NCBI GenBank assembly: GCA_029959085.1
Contig: JARWIR010000001.1
Coordinates: forward strand, 65,100,899 to 65,164,898
Length of the DNA: 64,000 nucleotides
Reading direction: 5' to 3'
Origin: Nemophila menziesii
Lineage: Eukaryota; Streptophyta; Magnoliopsida; Boraginales; Hydrophyllaceae
How positions within the stretch are numbered: the first letter of the stretch is position 1; the number at the start of each line of letters is the position of its first letter. The notes below the pieces were generated by a model, which had not been told where the DNA came from, made no database searches, and saw nothing but the letters and a program-made list of their open reading frames with translations. The translations under genes were made by a program, and so were the position numbers. Below are positions 42,819-54,470 of this stretch, one piece after another.

Positions 42819-44084
42819 CTATTGGTAAGAGTTGTTCTGCGGGCGCGGTTGATAATGACCAGGACTAGCGGTCCCTTGCGGATTTGAATACTGCATACCC
42901 GGATGGTTGCGGTTGCCCCATCGGTTGGATATAAAGTAAACAGATTGCGGATTTGTTTCGCCCTCTTCCCATGAATGATCGTTAACTCCACATTGTTGAC
43001 AACCTTGTGCTTCTTGTACTACCTTTGTTGCGGCTAAATTCTTCTCCATCGCGATTTTCAGCTCCTTGATTTGATTTTCTAAAGAGGATATTTGAGCTGA
43101 GTTAGCAGTTTCCGCATCTAAACGAAGCGTTCCTCGGGTTTTTGCTACAGAAGCTCGCGTTGAAGGCCAACTTCTTTCTTGTTCCATAATATTCTCTAAC
43201 ACCTCAGAAGCTTCATTATGATTCATGGACACAAAATTACCCTTTCCAATGTTATCCACCTTTTCTCTACCTTTATCATTAAGACCTTCATAGAACATAG
43301 CAAGTTGTAGAGCAGGTGTATAACCATGGAGCGGACATCTTGTTAATTTTTGTTGAAACCTTGTCCATGCTTCTCACACTGTTTCTCCATCCTCTTGGCA
43401 AAATCTTGCAAGCTCGGTTTGATCTTTAAGTCTCATGCTCTTCGGATAAAATCGGTTAAAGAATGCGGCTTGAAGTTCTCTCCAAGAGTGAATGGTTCCA
43501 TGTGGTTGTATTTCTAGCCAATCGCTAGCTCTTCCGGTCAAGAAAAACGAAAACATATGACAATACAGTTGCTCGCGTGTAATGCCAGGAGTAATGTAGG
43601 CATCACAAATCTGCATGAACTGCTGAATCGCTTTTACCGGATCTTGAATAGCTGTACCAGTGTAGAGTCCGAAACTTTGAAATTGACTGAACATACCCGG
43701 ATCGGGTCTAAATTTGATATTCGGAATCTCAGGAGGGCGGTAACCCATGGGTTGAACATGGAATGGTACATTAAGGCCAGGTAGATCTTGTTCAACTCGG
43801 TTCTGTTGATTATTAAGGTTGTTATTCCCATTACCTCCTCCTGCTGGTAGCTGTACTCCTTCTTGTCCACCAAGTGGTAGCTCTTGTTGTTGTCCACCTT
43901 GTTGGTTATTCCGCACTCCACCGAGTGGTGGTCCAAGTGGTGGATCTTGATGTAATCCTCCTCCAACTGGTGGCTCTCGTTGGGATGCCATGACTCTTCT
44001 CAAGGCTCTTTCCTCACGAACTCGTTTGTTGTAAGGTTTGAAGCTCCTCTCAGGCTCCGATAAGGGAGGCCAAGAATTAAACAC
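42819..44084 (-). pseudogene. gag: E1 gag (capsid and zinc knuckle) with two in-frame stops
   Basis: It starts MFNSWPPLSEPERSFKPYNK and has a Gln/Gly/Asn-rich stretch. The retrotransposon gag domain follows: FMQICDAYITPGITREQLYC, FFLTGRASDWLEIQPHGTIH, WRELQAAFFNRFYPKSMRLK. A TGA at 43374-43376 interrupts it. The same frame resumes with EAWTRFQQKLTRCPLHGY and reaches the knuckle CQQCGVNDHSWEEGE, where Gly replaces the last Cys. A TAG at 42819-42821 separates it from the protease part. The frame itself never shifts from 44084 to 41202, so only three nonsense codons break a 2.9-kb polyprotein. Confidence 0.85.
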
Positions 44085-44220
44085 TGTGAAACCTGAAAAA
44101 GACTAAAGCAAACCCAAGCGTAAATCTGGAAAAATAAAAACTAAAGTAAAAACTGAAAAGTAAAAACTAATTAAAAACTAAAACTCGAAATAGATAACCC
44201 ACACGCTAACGAGACACAAG

Positions 44221-44238
44221 TCCCCGGCAGCGACGCCA
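44221..44238 (-). promoter_or_regulatory. E1 primer-binding site (tRNA-Asp type)
   Basis: On the minus strand TGGCGTCGCTGCCGGGGA lies 6 bases inside the 5' LTR. It resembles the tRNA-Asp 3' complement used by Athila-like elements, with two differences I can name from memory of the family (GTC for GCC, GCT for GTT). Confidence 0.8.
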
Positions 44239-44244
44239 AAAACT

Positions 44245-45773
44245 TGGTGTCGCCTAGGGTGTGATAAAAATAAGATCAATTTAAGTATGGAAAACTATGC
44301 ACTCTCACCCTAGACAGGCACAGTACTGCAAGTATTACAGGACGTATGCAAGTTTTAATGATAAGTAGAGTTCGTTCTCAGGGACTTAAGTGTGTTAATC
44401 GCGTGAATAGAAATTACGAGTAAAAGTAAATAACTAGAAGACAGTAAATTAAAGCAAATAAGAATTCGAGATTATCAATTAAAACTAAGAAAATAAAGAC
44501 AATAAAGTAAAAGATTGAGAATATGAGATGAGAAGTATAGCTTAGGTTTTTCTAGTATGCACTAATCCTTCTAATTCAATCTATAAATCTAGTTCATAAG
44601 GGAGAATATTAGCTCTTGGTAATACTTAGTCAGAATTCTAAATTCCCCAAGCGTAGACCTTGAGAGCGACTAAGGGGGCTACGTCACAACCAAGAAGTGA
44701 TTTCAAATAGGGTTATCAAACGCCACTAAGGCCCTAAGCAAATACTGCAATCTTGGTGATACGGTGGTTAACACAAACCCTAATGACTATCTAGTTAGAA
44801 GTATGTTTTGTCAGAACTGATATCGACACTAGACATTATGTGGTGGTTCAATAGTTAAACACCATGTCAAGGAGACCATCTAACTACTCTTAAAACAATC
44901 CTAAAGTGATCAATTTTAGGAAAGACATTAAATCAAAACACATAAGTAAATATAAAGTAAGTAGCTAATATCAGATTAAAACATATAATTCCCAAAGAAA
45001 CTTAGATAGAAGAACTAGAATTCATAGATTATACATATGCAAAACCCAAGCTATGAGAGGTTTAGTTCATACCTGAAGGAAATAAACTAAAAGAAATTAC
45101 AAAAGACATCATCTTGCTCTCTACAATAAACTGGAAGAATAAAACCTTAAGAACTAATTACTATGAGGCAAGGATGATTTACAAGTGATATAAGGGTGTA
45201 TTTATAGGTGTTTAGAAGACCTAATTTGTTTTCTTGAGGAAGAGTTAAGGTAATGGACTTCTAGCCCAACTCAAATTCGTATGGAAATAAAGATAAACAC
45301 TGCTGCACCGTTTTGAGTGTATCTTCTTTGTTATTGGTCGGATTTTGCTCCACAAGATACCAAAAGAATCGCAACAGAATTATCTAGACCCATTAGAAGG
45401 AAATCATCAGATTCGGCCTATTTCTTAAGTAAAAACGCCTATCTTTGGACATGTATGCAGAATCCCAGATTTAGGCAGCTTTTCCTTTTCCATCTTTTTA
45501 GCAATTCTTTCCTTATCTCCAATTACCATGCAAATCTCTTTCCATAAGTTGTTGTCTTTGACTTGGACTCTAATTAAACTCCATAATTATCTTTAAAGCT
45601 ACACACTAAATAAACAATTAAACCCAATATGCTCTAAAAACAATAATTCTACAAATCAAGACTCAAAATAGGAAAGTGCACTAAAACTCAAGAAAATAGA
45701 CATTATTGACTTCTAAATCACTTAAAATGATGTCTCATCCTAACATTAATCTATCACAAATGAGGAGACATCA
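44245..45773 (-). repeat. E1 5' LTR
   Basis: Same length as the 3' LTR at 35880-37408, with scattered single substitutions (about 14 noticed). The outer end TGATGTCTCC abuts the TGTAT duplication in E0. Confidence 0.95.
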
Positions 45774-47858
45774 TGTATGCTCGAGAATCCTGAAAGTGTA
45801 TTCGAGGCTTACAACAAAGTTTGAGAGAAGAAAATAAGAAAAGAGAAGCCATGTATATCGTCGAGGATAATTTAATTCCACCTGAGGAAGAGAACCTTAA
45901 CAACAACAAGAATCAACGAATACTTATTAATTAGGTATTACCTATTCCTCAAGTAATAGCACCACCAAGAGGAGAGCCAAGAAATAATCAACGTCACAAA
46001 CAAGATCTCCCAGGCTTGGTTGCACCTTTTCTAGTTCAACCATTAGGGTATTGTCCTCCAGTGATCCAAAATATAAAGGCGAGCAACTGCATTGCCATAT
46101 GTGTTTGTTTTTGTTGACCGGAAAAGCTGGTGATTGACTAGATAGATAGACAACCACCAAATACAATGAACACTTGGGATGAACTACAAGACGCATTCTT
46201 TAACTGTTTTTATCCAAAGAGTATGATATTAAAAGATCAGATGGAGCTTATTAGTTTTCGCCAAGAGAATGATGAAGAAGTAGGAGACGCATGGACAAGG
46301 TTTCAACATAATTAGAAAAATGTCCACTCCACGGTAACACTCCATATTTACAGTTAGCTATGTTCTATCAAGGTATTAATGCAGAAAGTAGATTGAGGGA
46401 TGATAATCTTGGAAGAGGAGGATTTGAGTCCACAGATTCTACAGAAGCTGCAGAATGCATGGAACGTATTATTGAAACATAAAGGAGTTGGCCAATTGCA
46501 CGAGCACCTATTACAAATACCAAAGGCATGCTTCAATTTGGTACATAAACTGCTCAATCCACTAAATTAGCAGCACTAGAAAATCAAGTCAAGCAAATGA
46601 AGCTTGAAATGGACCAAAAGCTTCAAAATTTAGCTGTAACAAATATAGTGCATGAAGCACAAGGTTGTCCATGTTGTGAAGTACCAAATCATACATGGGA
46701 AGAGTGTGAAGGAAATCCAGCCTCTGTATACTTCATATCAAATCGAGGGAATCAACAATTTGGTAATAGAAATCATCTGGGTATGCAATACTCAAATCCT
46801 CAAGGGGATGCAAATCAAGGTAATTATCATCAACGTCCCCAAGACAACACTTACCAACATAGAGGTCAAGGTCCATATAAGGGAAATCAAAATTATAATA
46901 GACCAGCTCCTCCACAACAACCATCCCATGATGCTTATGTCGATAATCTAGCTCAGAAAGCTTTAACACAACATCCTCAAGAAGGAGTAGTGTCAGAGAA
47001 GAAATTACGGGACTTCATGGATTTAGTTACGAATAATATTCAAATGCATCATGAGAAGTTCAAAGAACAAGAGGCCTCAATCCAGATCTTACACACACAA
47101 ATGAACCAAATAACAAAAAATATGAATAATATTGTAGAAGCAAGGGAATTGAAGGCCATTGAAGGAGTTGATGGCAATGTTGGGTTCGAAGCATGTAAGG
47201 CAATCAGCCTTGAAACAGAAAAGAAAGAGGAATTACCACATGCTGCATAAATTTCCGTGAAAGTTACAGAAATTAAAGAAGAATCAACCAAGCCTAGCCC
47301 TGAAGAATCTGACTTCGTAAATCTTCTCAAGGACATGCTTGAAGAGATTAGATAGTCCATTGAACTACAAGCCAGTAGAGCATTAGAGAAAGAGGAAGAA
47401 GCCTCAAAAGAGCAAAAAAAAAGGTTGCACCTGTTGGGCAAGAAAGGAAAGAAGAAGAGAAGGTGGGTTCGCCACCAATTGTTCTAGCTATGTCACCATC
47501 CATTCAAAAGACAAATCCAAAGGTTAACATTAAACTCAAAGCATATTTAGAGGCGTGTAGTCCAGAGAAAATCAACGCCCAGATACTTGAGATTGCAAAG
47601 AAAGGACTTACACCGCACTAGGTATTCACGCAAGTTATTCCAGAGAAAGATGCGAGTGTAGAAGCCAGTAAAGAGATTGTTGCTCATACCGAGAGAGTCT
47701 CAAGAAAAATCGAAAAGGAGTTACCATTCAAGCTCAATGATCCAGGAAGCTTTAATCTTCCTATTCCAATTATTGGTATGCTCGAAATGAAAGCCATGTG
47801 TGATGTAGGTTTGAGTGTGAATCTTATGCCCAAGTCCATTTTCAATAGACTTGGCATC
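45774..47858 (+). pseudogene. gag: E0 gag and protease start, decayed; continues after E2
   Basis: Read across frames it gives SVFEAYNKV (compare SFKPYNKRVRE in E1), WDELQDAFFNCFYPKSMILK, DAWTRFQ and LQLAMFYQGINAESRLRDDN. The best frame (46597-47250) then carries the knuckle CPCCEVPNHTWEEC with all four ligands, VYFISNRGNQQFGNRNHLGM and a Gln/Asn-rich linker. The protease starts with MKAMCDVGLSVNLMPKSIFN and breaks off at the E2 target site (47854-47858). The missing remainder is at 60848. Stops, shifts and a gap in the capsid region make it non-functional. Confidence 0.8.
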
Positions 47859-49442
47859 TGGTGGTCCTTTGTGTGTTCTAAAATAAAATGAAAATAAAGA
47901 TAAGAGAACCACAACTGCAAGTGTACAGTTGTCCCAAGTAATATATGTGATAAAACAGATTCGTTCTCAGGGACGGATTGGTTGACTCTAATGCTTATCA
48001 GATAATGATTAATTGCGCGTGAAAGCAAATAAATGATTTTGAGAATGTTTGTTTTGGTTTTCTATAACTAAGAAAATAAATTAATGAAAATATTAAACTA
48101 GATGCGAGAAAATAAAGTAGTTTACGCAAGGTATGAAAGGCAGTACTTGAGAGACGCAAGAGTTTCACCTAATTATCATTCATTTCATGTAATGTTTAAG
48201 GGACAAATCGGTAAATATGTAATGGTCGGGATTCGGAATCCTCCTTACCCCCGTCAGGGTGGACTAAGGAGCTACTCTTAGGTGTTACAAACCCCGTCAG
48301 GGTGATTATAGTCCACCTTCAAGTGATTAAGTCTATTTATATCCAATTGGCCATAAGATTAATTAAGCTCGTCAAAGTCTATAATTTCTATCCTACATTC
48401 ATTAATTGGTTCCGTACCTAGACCCCCCGTCAAGGTGATCCATACGCCACTATATGGAATAGCTTAGATACTAAGTCCTATGATTGGTTAATTACGTCAA
48501 TAATAGTAAATAATAGAAAATTATTGAAAAATACAATTTACCCAATTTGATTTCAATTATAATAATCTCAAATCCAAACACATGAAACAAAATCAAATTG
48601 GGATTAACCATTATGCGTTCTCAAGCACTTATTAAATTTAGCTCATACTAATTAGAAATACGAAAACTAAAGAAATAAATAAGTTCATCATGTTTTACAA
48701 AATAAAATAAAAGAACCTAATTACGGAGTTGAATTGGCTGAGAATTGGAGATATAGACAGTCTCCAGCTCTTGCTTCTTCTCTTCCTTGCTCTAGCTTCT
48801 TCTCTGATGTTCTGACTCTTAAGCGTATGAATTGTGTGTGAATTGTGTAATGAGAGGTGTCTAAACATAAAAGTCTAAAGCCCTTTTATAAGCTAAAATT
48901 CGGACTGGGGATTTTCTTAAGGATTAAATGAAAATTAGAAAAGCCCAAGTCCATTAATTAAGCCAAAATCCCGTTACTGCTGCACCACCTTCACTAAATC
49001 AGCTCTAACCGGCTCGTTTCAACTCAGATTGACCCCATTCAAGTTGCTAAATTTCTGTAAAACAGTGGGGAACAAATTCTCTTCACAAGTCAGAGGCTAA
49101 ATCCACACTTAGATGGCTCGAAATCAGCAATCTTTATCAATTTTCCATATTTGAAGCTTGAAATTATCAATTCTTTCGGGATATTTCTTCTTGCTTTGAC
49201 TTATTACACGATATTTGACTTTATTCTTGAATTCCTCTCCTAGCTAGTATTCAAAACCTACAATCTTTTCACTAAAAAGAACAATATTACGCGCAAAAGT
49301 TTAATAAATGAAAAATACTAGAATTAAACGAGGAAAATCGATTTATTGCATTTTAACACCAGAAGTCTATATAAATAGACAAATAAACACCAAGAATGAT
49401 GTCTCCCAAGGGCATAAAATTAGAACATTTAGGGAGACATCA
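47859..49442 (-). repeat. E2 3' LTR (1584 bp)
   Basis: Minus-strand start TGATGTCTCCC. The first 46 bases carry a perfect 11-bp inverted repeat (49397-49407 with 49432-49442). Three CCCCGTCAGGGTG-like words lie near 48247, 48290 and 48423. TTCGTTCTCAGGGAC lies near 47959. Confidence 0.95.
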
Positions 49443-50829
49443 ATACCCCCAACTCAAACCTTTTTCGTCCCGACAAAGCAAAACTAAAAACAAGGGGAAT
49501 GAAGTAGATGCAAGAGAAAATAGAAGCTAGTAAATACACCCTAAAGCAATTCTTAAAATAAACCTCATATAGAAAACCTTAAGAACTAACATACACATAC
49601 ACTAATCATTCAACATCAAACACAAATTTCAATCATAAAATTAACTTTGCAATGCTAGAAGGTTATGCTTGTACTTATCTCAATATGATGGCTATAGGTT
49701 GTTCCTCGATCCTTACTCGCTTTGAACGCTCCACTTAGTATACTCCCTATTAACTTACCATGTACCTAGGAATCACGAGGACTTTACGGTTTTAGCATAG
49801 GCTTAGGGACGGTTGGTATGTATATTTGGTAAATTTGAAGTGAGCTTTTGGCTCTCTTCTCACTTACCATCAACAACTGTCCACGAGCTTGAGTTTACAC
49901 TCATATAATGTTCTCACTCAACCCATTTGACGCGCTATTCCCCAAGTTAACCCAATTAATCTAAGATGATTTTTCAAAATATTCCACTTTGCCGGTTATT
50001 TTATTCTTTCTTTCTTTTTATTTTTCTTTTTCATTTCTTTTCTTTTTTTTTTTCTTTTTTTTCTTTTTGTTTTAAATCCCGGCAAAGGGTTACAAATAAT
50101 AAGATCATCTGAATTTTTGTACCTCAATACAAACAGATATAATCCCCTCCCAATGTAATTTCCCAAATGTGGACCCTCCACCCCAAACTCAAGATCGAGA
50201 CAGGTCTCAGGATCGTGATTCAAGTGCGGGTCATTTGGTCATGCTTAATAATCTAAGGGATAATGGGCTTATATCGTGGCTACAAAAGAAAAGGCTTAAG
50301 GCTCAAAATTGGGCTAAGACGGATAATATTAATATAAGGGATAGCAGGCTAAAAAGGCTTCAAATGGCTAACAAAGAACTGCCCTTATCATTTTCCTAGT
50401 TACATGGTTCATCTCTAGTTCATATCTAAGTGTGTTCTCTACTAATTTAGATCCCACGTTCTACAAACCAAACATTTTCCTTAAGTACAAGCTTACTTGT
50501 TTTGCATTGTTCATTAATTTTTCCTATTTATTATCTATGTTTGCATGCAATTAAAGCGCGTTTTATGTTATTCCCTAAAGTCCACTATTTACTATTATAG
50601 ATTCATCAAAAGTATGCCTAAAAGGGACATTTAAAAACTTCTACAGTCAAACGCAACTCCTAATTATTTTATTGAAAGTAATTAAAAAAAAACACATAAA
50701 AACTGGGATGAGGCAACGAACCCCACCCCAAACTCAAAAATGAGTCGTGTCCCCACGACTTGAAAAGATGCAAAGCAATTAAACTAATCTACACTAAACG
50801 CGAAAGGGATAGAAAACGTAGCTTAATCA
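49443..50829 (-). other. E2 non-coding region between ORF3 and 3' LTR
   Basis: Homologous in order and sequence to E1 37409-38997. It has a hairpin AGTCGTG/CACGACT (50743-50760) next to AACTCAAAAATG, and arms CTTTGCCGG (49987-49995) and CCGGCAAAG (50079-50087) enclosing a pyrimidine-rich loop. AGTGAGCTTTTGGCTCTCTT lies near 49840. A tract complementary to CCCCCCAACTCAAA abuts the LTR as the likely polypurine tract, and further PPT-like copies lie near 50180 and 50728. Confidence 0.75.
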
Positions 50830-52131
50830 GCGCGTGGCTGGTCATTGGTGTTGCGTCCATGGACTTCATCCTTTATAAGTAAACCATAGGTGGTGTTTTG
50901 AATGGTGCTCACCCCAAGTAGCATGTTTCGGATAAGGTCCAGCTCTTTTGTAACGTTTCCTAAAGTAGCAATCATCTTCACTTAATTCTCTTCCAACACT
51001 TTGATTTTCGATTCCAACTCATTATCGGATTGTACCTTCTTCTTTGGAGGAGGAGCTCTAGGAGTCCTTATAGCTTGTATGGCTTCGTCATGGGCATTCT
51101 GAACCGAGACTAAAGATATGTTCCCCAACTACGGAAGGTTCAGCTTCTTCACACCTACGCGGGATTTTAGCGTCTAGACACAAGGTAGTGATGGTACAAG
51201 GAAATTTAAGATTCTGCTGAGTAGTAGGGGCTTTCTCGAATTCCATAATATTGTCATAAAGCACACGAGCCACATCCACATGTTTGTTCTCAATAATACA
51301 CTTGATGAATATAATCTGTTCCTTTTTCAATTCCGAAGTGTGTGTTATACCAAAGAAGGTAGGGATTATGAAACGGGACCAAACCTTAGCACAAAGCAAC
51401 AAATTGCTGATATAAATCTGTCCATGATAACGCTCTCCTGCTAGAATTGGGCGGGTCCTAGGAATAAGATCTTTTCCCCAAAGAGATTCGAAATTGAATG
51501 AGGGGTCGGTGAGGGTTTCTTGGAAAGGGAAAGGACCAATGAAGTCGGGCAATTTCAGTGATTTCTGAATAAGCTCAGCAGAGAGAGGTATTACCTTTTT
51601 GCGTACAATAGTTGCTTCTTTTGAAAAATCTAGTCCCTCATAAAAGTCACGCACAAAGGTAGGAATATACTCAAGTTTTCTATCTCTCAACTCTTTCCAC
51701 CCAAACTTGTCACAAGTAGTATCATAATCCTTAAAAGCACTATTCAAAATACCCTTTGGAAGACCCTTCTCAACACCAAATTTCAAGTAATTAATTCTGT
51801 CACGAACCTGATCATTCCAAGTCATAGAAACTCTCTTCGTTTTCTGAGCAAACATCTTTCTTCTTGTGGATCTTTTTTCTTGAACGGGTGCTTGTGGAGT
51901 TTCTTCTTCAGATTCTTCCTCACTTACTGGTTCATCAATTAGTCTACTTTTCTTAGGATTAGCCTTAATCGGATTCTCTTTCCTTTTCGGAGCAGTTGGG
52001 ATTTCTTCAGTCTTGCGTTTGGAATGCGAATCAGGAATCTCAATTGCTTGTTCTGGACTAGTACCAACAGTGTTTCTGTTTCTTGGAAAGTTCCTTCGAT
52101 AAGTACACATGGAATCAGTTCTGTTAGTCAT
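50830..52131 (-). pseudogene. E2 ORF3: putative plant transposon protein, frameshifted near its end
   Basis: It starts MTNRTDSMCTYRRNFPRNRN. A basic N-terminus with KRK, PKRKENPIKANPKKSR could act in nuclear entry. The globular domain follows: DYDTTCDKFGWKELRDRKLE, YIPTFVRDFYEGLDF, AKVWSRFIIPTFFGITHTSE, NKHVDVARVLYDNIMEFE. These blocks align with E1 ORF3 (GWSTFMVRR, IWHNFLIPNVFGNT, EVDVAQLIYEEV) although overall similarity is low. The frame leaves the reading near 51100 and the remaining coiled C-terminus lies in another frame to about 50830. I see no membrane segment, and its function is unknown. Confidence 0.8.
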
Positions 52132-52499
52132 CTCTCTTTCACCCCAAACTCAAAACTTCAAATAGTGAAAAGCTAGAGAAAACCTTAAAACTTTGATGTT
52201 TTGAGGCTTAAAACTTGAAGAATATGGTGAGATATGAGATGGGTAAAGGTTAATTGATGAGAATTAGGAAGGAATTGGATGTAATTTTAGGCTAGGAAGA
52301 AGAAAATTCTTGGAGAAAAGTGTGAAATTTATGGTGTTTTGGAGAGGATATGAGTTGATTGTGTGTTTTTGTGAGGATAGAGAGATTGATTTGATGATTA
52401 TATAGTGTTTAGTTTATGATTTTCGAAGTAGGTGGAGGATAGGATTCGGAATAAGAGGTTGGCTTGGGAAAGAAGCTAAAAATGTAGGGTTTTAACCCT
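52132..52499 (-). promoter_or_regulatory. E2 G-poor leader before ORF3
   Basis: The transcript strand is poor in G. It ends AGTTTTGAGTTTGGGGTG, GAGAGATGAC, matching the E1 and E0 leaders in composition, motif and position. No ORF is conserved within it. Confidence 0.6.
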
Positions 52500-52935
52500 T
52501 AAAGCCGCCTCTCGCAGCAGCTGACCGGCAAGCCGGGGGCTGACCGGCATACCGGTCGCTGTGTCGGCAAAAATTAAATAACCAATTTAATTTTTTTTTA
52601 CCTCAGACGCAAGCCTTCTTGCATCATACGTGACGCACTAACCATAGAATCCTATCTTCGTTGACCGGCAAGCCGGTCAGCCACCGGCATACCGGTGGTG
52701 TCTCGCTGGCACAACCTCAGACGCAGCACCTTGCATCATACGTGACGCACTAGTCAGAACTTTTCACCTTCGCGGGCCGGAAGGCCGATCAGCCACCGGC
52801 ATGCCGGTGGATTCTCGGTAGCGCAAACGTGGACGCTACGCCATGCGTCAAACTTGACGCACTAGTCAGTGTTTGGGGGGGTCTTCAGCGCGTTTGACCG
52901 GCTTGCCGGTCAGCAGCCGGCTTGCCGGTGTGCGC
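52500..52935. repeat. E2 GC-rich palindrome array upstream of ORF3
   Basis: Four modules, each pairing GACCGGCAAGCCGGTC (or a variant) with CCACCGGCATGCCGGTGG (or a variant), near 52517, 52661, 52776 and 52898. Between them lies a repeated CTCAGACGC...GCATCATACGTGACGCACTA segment, giving a tandem unit of about 110-150 bases. The CCACCGGCATGCCGGTGG copy is a perfect 18-base palindrome. It occupies the same place as the E1 and E0 arrays but uses different words. Confidence 0.9.
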
Positions 52936-53205
52936 AATCTTCAAACTCAATTTTTTTTTTCGTTTTTGCATCTTTTCGACCCCAAACTCATGACCTTTTT
53001 ACCCCTGAAATCATCAAAAACAACTACCCTTCCTCATTTCTTAGTAATAAACACTAAATTAGCGAAATTTATCTAATATACACTACGAAAGCTGAAAGAC
53101 TTAAACTAATATACAATAAATTGGCTTTTGTTTAACGTCGTTAAGCTCGACGGGTTACCTCACGCTTTCAAGGAGCTTCGAGGAGATACATGATCTCCCC
53201 GGGAT
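52936..53205 (-). other. E2 pol terminus and post-pol spacer
   Basis: Right of the palindromes is spacer. On the minus strand, after the MITE, pol resumes for EIMYLLEAP and stops near 53170. It is followed by GAGGTAACCCG, the block conserved in E0 and E1, and by a TTAACGACGTTAAACAAAAG stretch matching E1. Confidence 0.6.
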
Positions 53206-53675
53206 CTATGTTGTAGATCTCGGTTTTGAGGCCTAGGCGGTCGACCCGGGCCTAGCGCCTAGGCGGGATTACACGGGGCCTAGGCGGAATTATGCGGTTT
53301 TGAATCCCGCTGTGTAATTTTGTATATTTAGTAACATATATATAGTAATTATATCAATTTTGACTACTTAAGTCATAAAATATATCTAAAAACACTATAG
53401 TATATATAAAAGTACTAAAAATTGAGTTATAATATCAATTAAAAAATTCTCAAGAATAAGAAAAATAACAAGAAGGCCTATGCGGGCATGTTTTGACACT
53501 AATCGGCGCCTAGGTGGCCATTTTCTGCCATTAATCGGTGCCTATACAGGCTAGGTGCCTATTCCACAGCGACTAAGGCGCTAGGAAGAAACGCCTAGAG
53601 TTTTAACTAGGCGTAAGTGCCTAAGGGGGGAGTTGACGCCTACGCGGTGCCTAGGCGGGGAGATCTACAGCATAG
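53206..53675. mobile_element. hAT-like MITE (470 bp) inserted in E2 pol end
   Basis: Terminal repeats CTATGTTGTAGATCTC (left) and GAGATCTACAGCATAG (right, one difference when reversed). CCCGGGAT lies on both sides (53198-53205, 53676-53683), an 8-bp duplication as in the hAT superfamily. CCTAGGCGG, GCCTAGGCG and GGTGCCTA words recur inside both ends as subterminal repeats, with an AT-rich middle. It has no ORF. Removing it joins the pol codons for EDPHPG and EIMYLL, which confirms the borders. Confidence 0.85.
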
Positions 53676-54470
53676 CCCGGGATGTGGATCTTCCAAGCAA
53701 TTGGTGTCTTCACCTCCATGGTATATATTTAATCGATGACCGTTTACCATGAAAGTACAGTTCTCGAGTGGATGTTCTATTTCTATTTCCCCATGAGGTG
53801 TAACTTTGGTCACAACATAAGGACCTGACCACTTCGATCTTAATTTACCCGGATAATTGCTAAACTTTGAGTTATACTTTAATACTTTCTACCCCACTAC
53901 AAAGTTCTTTTCACGAATACGATTATCATGCCACCTCTTAGTGTTTTCTTTGTAAATCTTAGCATTTTCATAAGCATGTAATCGGAATTCATCAAGTTCA
54001 TTAAGTTTCATCATTTGATTCTGACCGGCTAAAGTAGGATCTAAGTTTAACTGCGCAATAGCCCAATATGCACCTATTTCAAGCTCAAGAGGTAAGTGAC
54101 AAGCCTTACCATCAACCATACGATACGGGGATGCACCAACTGGAGTTTTGAACGCAGTACGATAAGCCCATAATGCATCGTCTAATTTCATTGACCAATC
54201 TTTTCTCGTAGGACCAACAGTCTTCTCTAAAATAGATTTTACCTCACGATTTGAGACTTCAGCTTGACCATTGGCTTGTGGATGATAAGCGGTAGATACA
54301 CGGTGTCTCACTCCATACTTCTCTAAAACTGTCTTTAAATATTTATTCACGAAATGAGAACCTCCATCGCTTATAATTACTCTCGGTGTACCATGTCTAG
54401 TGAAGATGTATGATTTCAGAAACTTAATCACTACTCGCGAATCATTAGTTGGTAGAGCAATGGCCTCTAC
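53676..54470 (-). pseudogene. pol: E2 integrase catalytic core and C-terminal domain
   Basis: After a TAG at 54471 in place of Trp, the frame carries [20 protein letters not shown] with the second catalytic Asp, then [19 protein letters not shown] with the Glu, and [16 protein letters not shown] [19 protein letters not shown]. It ends at 53889, and the C-terminal domain continues in another register as KLRSKWSGPYVVTKVTPHGE and IYHGGEDTNCLEDPHPG, up to the MITE. Integrase joins the cDNA to host DNA with 5-bp duplications, as the GCATC flanks show. Confidence 0.85.

Larger units (their letters stand above)
35880..45773 (-). mobile_element. E1: pol-less Athila-like Ty3 retrotransposon (9.9 kb)
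   Basis: LTRs of equal length (1529 bp) bound it, and TGTAT lies immediately outside both ends (35875-35879, 45774-45778). It sits in the gag leader of E0. On the minus strand the order is 5' LTR, PBS, gag-protease plus a short integrase tail in one frame, GC palindrome array, G-poor leader, ORF3, structured non-coding region, 3' LTR. No reverse transcriptase, RNase H or integrase core is present. By eye about 14 substitutions separate the LTRs (roughly 0.9%), so it moved fairly recently, which requires enzymes from another element. Confidence 0.95.

Noticed and set aside
49996..50223. 75-codon Lys-rich minus-strand frame
   Set aside because: Encoded by the pyrimidine-rich loop between the CTTTGCCGG and CCGGCAAAG arms; low complexity.
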